NCBI GenBank assembly: GCA_965203255.1
Contig: OZ241882.1
Span: 4,588,001-4,652,000, forward strand
Direction of reading: 5' to 3'
DNA: 64,000 bases
From: JAPOUP01 sp965203255
Lineage (GTDB): Bacteria > Pseudomonadota > Alphaproteobacteria > Rhodobacterales > Rhodobacteraceae
Part shown: positions 43,896 to 52,137 of the stretch, one piece after another
How positions within the stretch are numbered: the first letter of the stretch is position 1
How the letters are laid out: every line of letters begins with the position of its first letter
The notes under the pieces: generated by a model
Database searches by the model: none
What the model saw: the letters and a program-made list of their open reading frames with translations, nothing else
What the model was told of the DNA's origin: nothing
Made by a program: the position numbers and the translations under genes

Positions 43896-45269
43896 ATGGC
43901 CGATGACAGCCTGATCGAGGAAGATCGCTACGAACTGGACAAGACAACGGTTCAGGCGGTCCAGGAAGCGGCCGAGGCGGGAACTGCGGCGCAGGTCGCC
44001 AGTCTCTTGGAACATCTGCATCCCGCCGACATCGCTGATCTTCTGGAACAGGTCGACCCCAGGGCCCGGCAGACGATTCTTGAGGCCCTCGGCGCCGAAT
44101 TCGATGGGGAAATCCTGTCAGAAATCGATGACGCGGTCCGGACGGAGGTAATCGAGGCGCTGGAGCCCGAAGTCCTTTCCGAAGCGGTTCGTGAACTGGA
44201 AAGCGATGATCTCGTCGATATTCTGGAGGATCTCGACACGCCGCTGCAGACAACTCTGTTGGATGCCCTTAAGGACTCCCGCCGGGCGGCGGTTGAGCAG
44301 GCGTTGGCCTATCCGGAATTCTCAGCTGGTCGGCTGATGCAGAGGGAACTGGTAACCGCCCCTGGGCACTGGACGGTAGGCGACGCCATTGATCATCTGC
44401 GGGCCCGTCAGGATTTGCCCGAAGATTTCTACCACATGATTCTTGTCGATCCGAAATTCAGGCCAACCGGCCATGTCGCTTTGGGCAAAATTCTGGGACA
44501 TCCGCGTGGGGAGAGGCTCAGGGACATCGCGGCAGACAGCTTCCACACGATTGAGACGAAAGAAGATGAAGCTGAGGTCGCCTATGCATTCAACCAGTAC
44601 CATCTGATCTCCGCCCCGGTTGTCGATCGGTACGGGCGGCTTGTGGGGGTCATCACCATTGATGACGCTATGGGGGTTCTTGACAAGGAGGCGGAGGAGG
44701 ACATCCTGCGTCTTGCCGGGGTGAGCGACGAGTCAAGCCTCGCGGACCGGCTGTTGACCACCATCCGCCGACGGTTTCCCTGGCTTGCCGTAAACCTGAT
44801 GACCGCGGTTCTCGCATCGGCTGTCATCGCAATATATGAGGATACGATCTCCAGGGTCGTGGCGCTGGCGATACTCATGCCGATAATCGCCTCGATGGGT
44901 GGCAACGCGGGCACCCAGTCCCTCACAGTGGCAGTCCGTGCGATCGCTACGAAGGACCTGACGGGTTCGAACCTATGGCGGATTGTCCGGCGTGAGGTGT
45001 TGGTGGGCGCGGTGAACGGGCTTCTCTTTGCGGCGGTGATGGGCGGCGTGGGGCTGCTCTGGTTCGGCTCTCCAATGCTTGCTGCAGTGGCCGCGGCGGC
45101 GATGGTGATCAACCTTGTTGTCGCGGGTCTGGCGGGCACTGTAATTCCGGTTGTTCTGGAACGGATCCGCGTCGATCCGGCCCTGGCCTCCGGTGCATTC
45201 GTTACGACGGTCACGGATGTCGTCGGGTTCTTCGCATTCCTGGGAATCGCAGCCGCGGTGCTGATATGA
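43896..45269 (+). CDS. mgtE: Magnesium transporter MgtE
   Basis: A 457-residue Mg2+ channel. The N-terminal helical MgtE_N domain (about residues 20-130, rich in HPADIADLLEQVDP-type repeats) is followed by two CBS domains (about 135-260) that sense cytoplasmic Mg2+. Five TM helices follow (from about 285), with the selectivity segment MPIIASMGGNAGTQSL. The ATG at 43896 follows GAGGAG by 7 nt. Its stop overlaps the next start by 4 nt. Confidence 0.94.
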   Translation: MADDSLIEEDRYELDKTTVQAVQEAAEAGTAAQVASLLEHLHPADIADLLEQVDPRARQTILEALGAEFDGEILSEIDDAVRTEVIEALEPEVLSEAVRELESDDLVDILEDLDTPLQTTLLDALKDSRRAAVEQALAYPEFSAGRLMQRELVTAPGHWTVGDAIDHLRARQDLPEDFYHMILVDPKFRPTGHVALGKILGHPRGERLRDIAADSFHTIETKEDEAEVAYAFNQYHLISAPVVDRYGRLVGVITIDDAMGVLDKEAEEDILRLAGVSDESSLADRLLTTIRRRFPWLAVNLMTAVLASAVIAIYEDTISRVVALAILMPIIASMGGNAGTQSLTVAVRAIATKDLTGSNLWRIVRREVLVGAVNGLLFAAVMGGVGLLWFGSPMLAAVAAAAMVINLVVAGLAGTVIPVVLERIRVDPALASGAFVTTVTDVVGFFAFLGIAAAVLI

Positions 45270-45811
45270 GCCTAACGAAGGCCGAAGTGCGTCAGGCGGC
45301 TTTCACGCGCCGCGGCGACGTACATGGGACCGGACTGGATAGGCTTGCCCAGCAGGTTCTGGAAAGTACGCTGGCGCCCTGGCATGGTCGGGCGCTTGCA
45401 GGATATGTACCGATACGGACGGAGATTGATCCACTTCCCGTGATGGCGGAGTGGGATGGCGAAGTCTGTGTCCCGGTGGTTTGCGGTGCGGGCCTGCCAT
45501 TGGAATTCCATCGCTGGGCATCAGGTTGCGAGATGGTCGAGGGACCATATGGTGCTCCGGTTCCAGTCAAGTCGGAAGTGGTGGAACCCCATGTGTTGAT
45601 CGTTCCTTTAGTGGCGTTTGACAGGCGAGGTTATCGCCTGGGCTATGGCGGAGGATTCTATGATCGGACTCTTGAGAGGCTTCGCTGCACCCGTCCTATC
45701 CAGGCTATAGGTTTCGCATATTCGGTACAGGAAGTGGAGTGTCTTCCTACGGAAACAACGGATCAGCCCTTGGACGCGGTGGTCACGGATGTTGGTGAGA
45801 TTCACTTCTGA
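45266..45811 (+). CDS. 5-formyltetrahydrofolate cyclo-ligase
   Basis: A 181-residue enzyme that returns 5-formyl-THF to 5,10-methenyl-THF using ATP. The C-terminal active-site motif LVAFDRRGYRLGYGGGFYDR is diagnostic, followed by IGFAYSVQEV and PTETTDQPLDAVVT. It is coupled to mgtE by an ATGA overlap. Confidence 0.92.
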   Translation: MSLTKAEVRQAAFTRRGDVHGTGLDRLAQQVLESTLAPWHGRALAGYVPIRTEIDPLPVMAEWDGEVCVPVVCGAGLPLEFHRWASGCEMVEGPYGAPVPVKSEVVEPHVLIVPLVAFDRRGYRLGYGGGFYDRTLERLRCTRPIQAIGFAYSVQEVECLPTETTDQPLDAVVTDVGEIHF

Positions 45812-46414
45812 ACGTCGGGCCATGGCTTACGCGGCCGATTTGGCTCGGTAATTCAGCGGGCAAGGGCAATTTCCTGGCTACATCATTTGGATTCTTCCGA
45901 TGAAAGGTCGCTGATTCGGATTGTCCATTTGGCAGTCCTGAATGGGGCGGTCGCCGCGGGCAGCAGCTACGTAGAGGCACTTTGCATCAGAACGGTTCTC
46001 TGCAACGGAATACCTGCAGGTATGAAACTTCCATACCTGTTGCGCCCGGAAGTCGGCAAACCGTTCGACGCCGCCGGTCCAATTCCAATCAGACTCCAGG
46101 GGCGCTTGGCGAATGCGTTCAAGGTCTGCGGGCTATCCAACGGCGTAACATCCGCTTGGGAATGTAGCCGTTCCGGTGACGCCGATGCGTATGTACGCGA
46201 ATCGTGCGCACGTGGATATGCGAATCTCTTTCATATGCAGTTCCCAAAGACTTCACGACGAAAGATCTTGAGCGAACGGCTGTCCCTTCCCTCCAAACGG
46301 CCGGAGGTGGAAGACAGGCACGACACATGAAGCCTGCGCCTTTCCCCTGTTCTCGCCCACCACAACGACTCTTCCGGCGAAGGCCGCATCAAGCTTGGCA
46401 AGTCACGACGGCTC
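45812..46414. other. Intergenic region between the cyclo-ligase and Fic genes
   Basis: 600 bp where two genes converge. No domain-bearing frame or clear terminator was found. Confidence 0.4.
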
Positions 46415-47995
46415 TCAATCGTGATTCGCGACAGATGCAACGTACGCTACATCGTCAGAACCCATGGTTTCTGCATAGGCACGTTCGATCCGCGCCGCTT
46501 CACCGTCGGTCAATGCCCGGAACTCATTCGCTCTGGCACGAAGTGAAAGGGTGCCCCTATTCTGCCGCAGGAAACGGAACAACAGATCCATTGTGCGCTC
46601 GGGCATTTCGACAATGGATTCGACCTGGCTGCGGAACGCATCGTAGTTACGCAGAAAAGCGGTCTCGGATGGAAGATCCACGTCGATTGTCTTCTGAACG
46701 CACGAGTAGAGGAATTCCGCGTGCGGTGTCGCATCAAAGAATCGGTAGAAATCAGCCGTGTCATTCAAGGCCCGGACGTTGAACCTGTCCGTCGGCTCCC
46801 ACGTGATCAGTGGCAGGAGTCGCGCCGAATGGCATTCAAGGACCGTTCTGTAATCTTCGATGCGCTCAAGGATCGCTGCGGAGACAGGAAAGACCACGCC
46901 GGGCGGGTTGAAACCGCATTCCGCAAGAACATGATGGATGAGGTAGCGGTGCAGTCGGCCGTTTCCGTCCTCGAATGGATGAATGTAGACAAAGCCGAAT
47001 GCGAGGATCGCGGCAGCCACTACTGGGTCCGAGAGTCGCGACACGCTCCGGCCGAACGCGATCATGCCGTCGATCAGAGAAGGCAGGTCTTCATGCCGCG
47101 CACTGATATGGTCAGGTAAGGGCATGCCTGTCGCGCGGTCATGCTCACCGACAAAGCCGCCTTCTTCGCGGAAGCCAAGCCTGATGAAGCGCGCATCGCC
47201 AACGACGATCCGTTGCAGCCGCAACAGTTCATGTCGGTCAAGCGGCTGGCGGCCAGCTTCCCCGATGACCCGGCCCCAGCGCTGAATGCGGTCCTGAGGC
47301 GGGCGTTCGCCTTCGATGGCGTAGCTTGAGCGTGAGTCCTTCAGCAGAAGGAACGCGGCCGTTCGCGCGAGCAGATCACGCGGCACATCGGCGACAGCAG
47401 CGCGTGCGCGTCCCGGGAGGTCCATTTCCATGAACTTTTCGAGCCTTGGTGTGCGGAAGACCAGCGGGCAGAAATCTCTTGTTCCCGGTAGGTTGTTCTT
47501 CACGCGATACCGTGGAGCGTTCTCTCCCTCTGTGGCGAATTGAAGCTCTGGATCAACAACTGCAACATAACGACCGCCTTTCGCATCGGGCAGGTCCAGC
47601 AACTCACCAGTAAGCCATTCGAACAGAAACCAGATGCGTCTTGCGTAGTTGCCTGTCGGCCTCTTTCGAACGATCTCTGCCATTGCGTCAGGGCCTGTGG
47701 CTTCGAACAGTCTTTTGAGAACGGCCAGATCAAGCCCTTCGTATTTGAGTGCGAAGGTGAGATGGCCATCGATGTCTGCGTTGGGGGCGTGACGCGGTGT
47801 CATGATGCGCCAGGCATCGTCCTCGAAAATACGGTGGTGGCTTCCCGTTGCGGACAGCTTACAGGGCAATGGAACTGTCAGGTCATATGCATCGATCAGT
47901 GCGCTGTAACCAGCTAGAGTTGCGGTCTCCGGCAGGCGACGCTCCAGAAAGACGTTCCTTGGCCCCGAAAACTGTCCCTGTTGCCCGGTTGACAT
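46415..47995 (-). CDS. Fic-domain protein (AMPylator), class with internal inhibitory helix
   Basis: A 526-residue Fic protein. An N-terminal DUF4172-unlike region of about 190 residues precedes an inhibitory motif SSYAIEG (S224-xxx-E228-G229). The catalytic Fic loop is HPFEDGNGRLHR (339-350), matching HPFxxGNGRxxR exactly, so AMP transfer should be possible once the inhibitory Glu is displaced. A C-terminal winged-helix-like region follows. The ATG at 47995 is chosen because upstream in-frame residues come from the direct-repeat region. It lies in the decayed defence island and may be a toxin or a self-regulated enzyme. Confidence 0.85.
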   Translation of the reverse strand: MSTGQQGQFSGPRNVFLERRLPETATLAGYSALIDAYDLTVPLPCKLSATGSHHRIFEDDAWRIMTPRHAPNADIDGHLTFALKYEGLDLAVLKRLFEATGPDAMAEIVRKRPTGNYARRIWFLFEWLTGELLDLPDAKGGRYVAVVDPELQFATEGENAPRYRVKNNLPGTRDFCPLVFRTPRLEKFMEMDLPGRARAAVADVPRDLLARTAAFLLLKDSRSSYAIEGERPPQDRIQRWGRVIGEAGRQPLDRHELLRLQRIVVGDARFIRLGFREEGGFVGEHDRATGMPLPDHISARHEDLPSLIDGMIAFGRSVSRLSDPVVAAAILAFGFVYIHPFEDGNGRLHRYLIHHVLAECGFNPPGVVFPVSAAILERIEDYRTVLECHSARLLPLITWEPTDRFNVRALNDTADFYRFFDATPHAEFLYSCVQKTIDVDLPSETAFLRNYDAFRSQVESIVEMPERTMDLLFRFLRQNRGTLSLRARANEFRALTDGEAARIERAYAETMGSDDVAYVASVANHD

Positions 47996-48035
47996 GAATT
48001 TTGTTCCCGTCTGGTGAATTTTGTTTCTAGCAGGT
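47996..48035. repeat. Two tandem 20-bp direct repeats upstream of the Fic gene
   Basis: Two 20-bp units begin GAATTTTGTT and end in GGT, matching at about 15 of 20 positions. They sit immediately upstream of the Fic start codon. Tandem helically phased repeats of this length suggest an operator for a repressor binding one face of the DNA, possibly autoregulation. Confidence 0.5.
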
Positions 48036-48304
48036 GATAAGGTGTATCGGAAAGAGAATGACTGAACGGTCGCCGTGCCAAGTGGTCGTTCACGGAGGTG
48101 ATTCTCTTGACGGGACGCTTGAAGTGCCTTGTTTGAGCCTTGCGCGCCTTGCACAGGAACGCCTCCCGGTCGATTTTCGCTGGCGGAAATCGGCTTCGCC
48201 ATCTGGCTGCTTGTTGGCGGCCGGGTTCATGCGAGAACTGACGGGAAGGTCGCTTGGCCGGTTGACCGGCTCCCAGCATGGCACTGCTGACCGAGGCCGT
48301 CAGG

Positions 48305-48319
48305 CAATGGCATTCGGTT
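48305..48319 (+). repeat. Solo copy of the 15-bp IS-end sequence also found at 5274 and 5423
   Basis: CAATGGCATTCGGTT is identical to the left end of the 164-bp element at 5274-5437, and the next 100 bp appear diverged from but related to it. Confidence 0.5.
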
Positions 48320-48480
48320 AGCAGGTCCTTGGGCCATCATCGCGCGTCAGATATCCGGATGAAGATCAAAACGTCGTAGTGACGAGGCGGCCAACTCAAT
48401 GTGATTGGGAACGTGCTGTCATGACAGGTATATGTCTTCCACCCGCCAGACTGCCCGATCCGGTCCCCTGGAGGCCGGAT

Positions 48481-48519
48481 GCCGAAATGGCTGGTGTCAC
48501 ACTTCGGAATGGAAGTGTG
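48481..48519 (-). repeat. Dispersed IS-end repeat copy, right after the ImmA/IrrE-like gene
   Basis: GCCGAAATGGCTGGTGT...CACTTCGGAATGGAAGTG matches the other copies. Its hairpin (outer) side faces right and ends 10 bp before the stop codon at 48529. Together with 51084-51124 (outer side facing left) it brackets the two-gene cassette and the hsdR remnant. Confidence 0.7.
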
Positions 48520-48528
48520 GCCAGGGAA

Positions 48529-49899
48529 TCATGGATTGCTGAAGGAGTCGATAAGTTTATGGCTCGACCTGTCCCAAGCCAGATCATATGGCATATCCGC
48601 TTCCAGAGAGGGACGCGAAAAGTACCCGTTGTTCATGAGCAATGCTTCGATGGTCTGTTCGCTGACGGCAAAGTGATCTGCCGCATCCTCAAGGGCTGAT
48701 TCAGAGAAGTCGCCATCAAGGAATTCAACCAGAGATGAGATGGGGCACAGGAACTCTGCGGCAAAGGCGCGCTGAAATTTCTGCCTTGCGGTCGACAGGT
48801 CCGCCGTCACCAACCAGGATTTGGGATCAAGTTTTCTCGATCGGGCATAGTCTGCTATGAACCTTGCCAGTTCAAACCGCCCAGAGACCGGATGCTTTTT
48901 CCGTGGGATGAATTTCACGTTCTGTCTTTCAGCGGCCTCCGCGACGGAAGCCTTTGTCCTTCCCGAGGGGCACCAGTTCTCAACATCCCGCTTCGACAGG
49001 CCAAGCAGATTATAGAGAACATCGTTGGAGAGTGCTCCACCGGGTTCACCAATCTGCTGTCTCAGTTCATGCGCGGCCGACACGGCGCGCTTCCACGGTT
49101 TGCGAACGGGCTGATCGAAATCCATAATCGGTATATCGGGCTTCCCAACGATCCCGTTTGAAGCAATCAACTCACTCATTGCCTCTATCCGGTTTCCCTT
49201 GCTTCCCGCATATGCTCCGGCGAGTTCGGAGAAGGATGCCGACCCGACCATTTCTTCCAGCGATATCGCTTGCCTGATCAAGGCAGCAGGGCCTTCTTCT
49301 GGATCAAAGCCAAGTTCGGCTTCGATCCGTCTTTTTTGGCACTCACCCGGGTTCGTCTGGTCTTCCAAGATAAGCGTCCAAAGTTGGGCAAGTTCGGAAT
49401 CGTGCAGCCCTGATTCATGAAGGCGTGCGACGACATGGTTGATAAACGAAGATACCTCGTGAACAAATCTCTCCCTCGGAACAGTTCGCGAACGGCTTAA
49501 CCCATGCAGATACTTTACGGGGGTTTGCCCACGGGCCTGTGATGCTTGAGCCCAAATACGCATTTCATCCAGATCAGGGGCCAGTATGAGGTTCGGCCAG
49601 ACAAAGCCCATGTTGGCGACAGCCAGTTCGTGGCTCATTCGCCAGTCATGCGCCAGGCACATTCTAGCATCAGAGGGTAGAATTTCATGATTGAGCCGCC
49701 ACCAAGACGATGCGAACCACATTGCCAACGGGTACAAAGACACAATCACATACTCCCGGACAGTTCTGGACCATGCGTCTTCATTGCGCGTGAGACAGAG
49801 ACCGTCGACATGGATTTCGAGTTGTGCCGTGGTTTCACCGACTTTCAGGTCATCGTCGGGATACAAAACCCATTCAAAGTCAAAACGAAAGTCAGCCAT
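48529..49899 (-). CDS. Uncharacterised protein with degenerate ImmA/IrrE-like domain
   Basis: 456 residues. The first 320 show no family I recognise, apart from a possible helix-turn-helix near 288-305 (LSNDVLYNLLGLSKRDVENW). Residues 335-430 resemble the ImmA/IrrE metallopeptidase domain: RFELARFIADY (341-351) lies where the zinc motif HE.AH.. should be, followed by ARQKFQRAFAAEFLCP (371-386) and LEDAADHFAVSEQTIEALL. The zinc His residues are absent, so it may sense or bind rather than cleave. It overlaps the small upstream gene by 8 nt, indicating an operon. ImmA/IrrE-type proteins often act with repressors or toxins. Confidence 0.6.
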   Translation of the reverse strand: MADFRFDFEWVLYPDDDLKVGETTAQLEIHVDGLCLTRNEDAWSRTVREYVIVSLYPLAMWFASSWWRLNHEILPSDARMCLAHDWRMSHELAVANMGFVWPNLILAPDLDEMRIWAQASQARGQTPVKYLHGLSRSRTVPRERFVHEVSSFINHVVARLHESGLHDSELAQLWTLILEDQTNPGECQKRRIEAELGFDPEEGPAALIRQAISLEEMVGSASFSELAGAYAGSKGNRIEAMSELIASNGIVGKPDIPIMDFDQPVRKPWKRAVSAAHELRQQIGEPGGALSNDVLYNLLGLSKRDVENWCPSGRTKASVAEAAERQNVKFIPRKKHPVSGRFELARFIADYARSRKLDPKSWLVTADLSTARQKFQRAFAAEFLCPISSLVEFLDGDFSESALEDAADHFAVSEQTIEALLMNNGYFSRPSLEADMPYDLAWDRSSHKLIDSFSNP

Positions 49900-50314
49900 T
49901 CCGGGTCCAAAACCTCAATATCTCGGCGGCCATAGGATCCTCCTGTGGCATTGGATAGCCGTGATAGCTTCCCGTCCCATCCCGTTGCGCTTCCAACGGC
50001 ACGCCGTCTTCGGTCACGGCCCATACAATCTTTGGCCAGTCATCGACAAATTGTTCACTCACCGCGCCTCGTTCGAGGCCCAGACGAATGTAATTGATGG
50101 CATCGGTGCGCGTGAATATCCCCACTGTGTCGCACAAGCTCTTGCCCCGGCGAGGTTGCGCCGGTGGTGTCAGGCCAAAGTCACCCGGACTACGCTTATG
50201 TTCCGGATTACCCGAGTATCTCACGGCCCGAGAGAGTTTGGCCAGTTGCTGCTCAGTATGCGTTCCGGGACTGGCGAGGCGGCGCTTCGGGTTGTATTTC
50301 CTATATCTTCTCAT
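49892..50314 (-). CDS. Small basic uncharacterised protein, partner of the ImmA/IrrE-like protein
   Basis: 140 residues, no signal peptide or TM segment. It has a very basic N-terminus (RRYRKYNPKRR), then YSGNPEHKRSPGDFGLTPP and RRGKSLCDTVGIFTR, and a C-terminal half with WAVTEDGVPLEAQ and YHGYPMP. The segments look well conserved in style, and I have the impression of having seen this family as a hypothetical protein, but I cannot name it. Encoded first in a coupled pair and preceded by a TGCCA/TGGCA dyad, it resembles the small component of a toxin-antitoxin or defence pair. Confidence 0.55.
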   Translation of the reverse strand: MRRYRKYNPKRRLASPGTHTEQQLAKLSRAVRYSGNPEHKRSPGDFGLTPPAQPRRGKSLCDTVGIFTRTDAINYIRLGLERGAVSEQFVDDWPKIVWAVTEDGVPLEAQRDGTGSYHGYPMPQEDPMAAEILRFWTRNG

Positions 50315-50395
50315 CGTAACAACACTCTGGACTTGGCTCCGTTGATACGATCCTGTAGGCTCCTAATGGGTGAACCGACCAACCATTCGGTGCTT

Positions 50396-50410
50396 TGCCA
50401 AATTCTGGCA
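50396..50410. promoter_or_regulatory. Palindrome upstream of the two-gene cassette
   Basis: TGCCA-AATTC-TGGCA is a perfect 5-5-5 dyad in an AT-rich stretch. On the minus strand TTGCCA (about 50427) and CAGAAT (about 50406) give a 16-bp-spaced promoter-like pair overlapping it. It could be the operator and promoter for 48529-50314. Confidence 0.4.
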
Positions 50411-50438
50411 TTTTTGTGTTTATTGGCAATTCTGACGT

Positions 50439-51083
50439 TCACTGTTGTTGCCCTTCGGCCATCCGTCTCGCTTCCCTCATCGCTCTGTTGAAGAAATGCA
50501 TTTTGGCTTTACTCCCGGGCCTCCCCGTCCTGCATGATGATGTTGCGTATCTCGGTTTCCCGCTGGAACATCCGAACAGCCCTTTGAAGAACGCTTGCGA
50601 ATGAGCGTTGAATACGACATCAGGCGGGTCGTTGCGCAGCATTTCGGCCACATGATCGTCCAGGATGTCAAGATTGACCCGCTGGATCCGGATCATGTCG
50701 CCTTCCGTGAAATCCGTGCCAGGGCGCTTGTTGAAGGCTCTCATGAATTTCCGACAGTTCCCCCTGCTCGTCTTCGGAATAGGGCCTGGCGCCAAACTCC
50801 TCGATCGCCGTGACCGAGTCTTGCCCGCCCGGTGACGTCGATGCGTTGCCGCGCTCCCTTTCTTCGGTCCTGAACTTCCGTAGGCTCAGCATGTCATCGG
50901 TGACCGCGATTTCCAGCGGCACCTGCCGGTTGGGAAGCATCCGAACCAGCCAGTCAAGATATTCGTGCATCCTATCCAGACTTATATCATCGAGACGCAC
51001 CACCTGTGCGATGAGAGTGTAGAGCCGCAGATAGCTCCGGCACAATTGGCGAAACTCGTCCTGCCGCACTTCAATGTCATTTA
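50439..51083 (-). pseudogene. hsdR: hsdR remnant (type I restriction subunit, C-terminal part, frameshifted)
   Basis: Two minus-strand frames joined near 50745 read as the C-terminus of HsdR. First comes EFRQLCRSYLRLYTLIAQVV, YLDWLVRMLPNR and SEDEQGELSEI; after a frameshift, AFNKRPGTDFTEGD and DPPDVVFNAHSQAFFKG. In intact HsdR the ELSEII..LN.RFGT.FTE.D segment is continuous. The nuclease and helicase domains are absent and the 5' end stops exactly at the IS-end repeat (51084). No hsdM or hsdS is in the window. Confidence 0.7.
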
Positions 51084-51124
51084 CCCCACTTCCATTCCTA
51101 AGTGCAATACCGGCCATTTCCGCG
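51084..51124 (+). repeat. Dispersed IS-end repeat copy between hsdR remnant and nuo
   Basis: CCCCACTTCCATTCCTAAGTG...ACCGGCCATTTCCGCG: hairpin (outer) side faces left and truncates hsdR. It lies 19 bp from the -35 of the probable nuo promoter. Confidence 0.7.
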
Positions 51125-51142
51125 AGCGGGGACCTCCAGAGG

Positions 51143-51171
51143 TTGACCCTTTGTAGCGCTGGGGATATTGA
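51143..51171 (+). promoter_or_regulatory. Probable sigma-70 promoter of the nuo operon
   Basis: TTGACC (51143-51148) and TATTGA (51166-51171) are separated by 17 bp, about 50 nt before the nuoA start codon. It is the best promoter-like pair between the IS-end repeat and nuoA. Confidence 0.55.
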
Positions 51172-51219
51172 TCTTCTCAGCAGATGTATGCGCAGCCTGC
51201 GCCGTATAAGGAGAACGCT

Positions 51220-51585
51220 TTGGAATCGATCGCTTCCGACTATCTCCCGATTCTGGTTTTTCTTGCACTCGCCGTAGGTTTGGGTCTTGTCCTGATCGCT
51301 GCCGCGGCCGTTCTGGCCGTCCGCAATCCGGATCCCGAGAAAGTCTCTGCTTACGAATGCGGATTCAATGCGTTCGACGACGCGAGAATGAAGTTCGATG
51401 TCCGCTTCTACCTCGTTGCCATTCTCTTCATCATATTCGACCTTGAGGTCGCGTTCCTCTTTCCCTGGGCGGTGGCGTTCAAGGACGTTGGACCGGTAGG
51501 CTTCTGGTCAATGATGGTATTCCTGGCGGTCCTTACCATCGGATTCGCCTATGAGTGGAAGAAAGGAGCGCTGGAATGGGAGTGA
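51220..51585 (+). CDS. nuoA: NADH-quinone oxidoreductase subunit A
   Basis: A 121-residue membrane subunit of complex I. Three TM helices, with the quinone-site loop YECGFNAFDDARMKFDVRFY between the first and second. A TTG start at 51220, 7 nt after AAGGAG, gives the usual family length of about 121; the upstream ATG at 51184 would add 12 atypical residues. The stop overlaps nuoB. Confidence 0.92.
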   Translation: MESIASDYLPILVFLALAVGLGLVLIAAAAVLAVRNPDPEKVSAYECGFNAFDDARMKFDVRFYLVAILFIIFDLEVAFLFPWAVAFKDVGPVGFWSMMVFLAVLTIGFAYEWKKGALEWE

Positions 51586-52109
51586 TGACAGGGCCGAACA
51601 CGGCGGCGGGCGACCGCGAGACCGCCGTCCCGTTGGTCAATCGGGAATTGCAGGATAGGGGATTTCTGCTGACTTCGGTCGAGGACGTGATCAACTGGGC
51701 GCGAACCGGCAGCCTGCATTGGATGACCTTCGGTCTTGCCTGCTGCGCGGTCGAGATGATGCATACCGCAATGCCGCGCTATGATATGGAACGGTTCGGG
51801 ACCGCGCCGAGGGCGTCTCCCAGGCAGTCGGACCTCATGATCGTCGCAGGCACACTCACAAACAAGATGGCGCCGGCACTGCGAAAGGTCTACGATCAGA
51901 TGCCCGAACCACGCTACGTGGTTTCGATGGGGTCCTGTGCGAATGGTGGTGGATACTACCATTACAGCTACTCGGTCGTGCGCGGATGCGACCGGATCGT
52001 GCCCGTCGATGTCTATGTCCCGGGATGCCCCCCGACGGCGGAAGCGCTGCTGTACGGGCTGCTGCAGCTCCAGCGCAAGATCCGGCGTACCGGAACCATT
52101 GTGCGATAG
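51576..52109 (+). CDS. nuoB: NADH-quinone oxidoreductase subunit B
   Basis: A 177-residue subunit carrying cluster N2, the last 4Fe-4S cluster before quinone. The ligands are the tandem Cys in LACCAVEMM, a Cys in SMGSCANGG, and one in YVPGCPPTAEALLYG. The ATG at 51576 has AAAGGAG upstream and overlaps nuoA by 10 nt; ATG 51585 is the alternative. Confidence 0.95.
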   Translation: MGVMTGPNTAAGDRETAVPLVNRELQDRGFLLTSVEDVINWARTGSLHWMTFGLACCAVEMMHTAMPRYDMERFGTAPRASPRQSDLMIVAGTLTNKMAPALRKVYDQMPEPRYVVSMGSCANGGGYYHYSYSVVRGCDRIVPVDVYVPGCPPTAEALLYGLLQLQRKIRRTGTIVR

Positions 52110-52137
52110 GCGCATGAACTCTTGACGGCGGGATCAG

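Noticed and set aside
43774..44253. N-terminal extension of the guanine deaminase frame
   Set aside because: Low-complexity residues overlapping the divergent mgtE coding region; the family starts at 43773.
47996..48202. N-terminal extension of the Fic frame
   Set aside because: Runs through tandem repeats and has no family similarity; ATG 47995 gives a sensible start.
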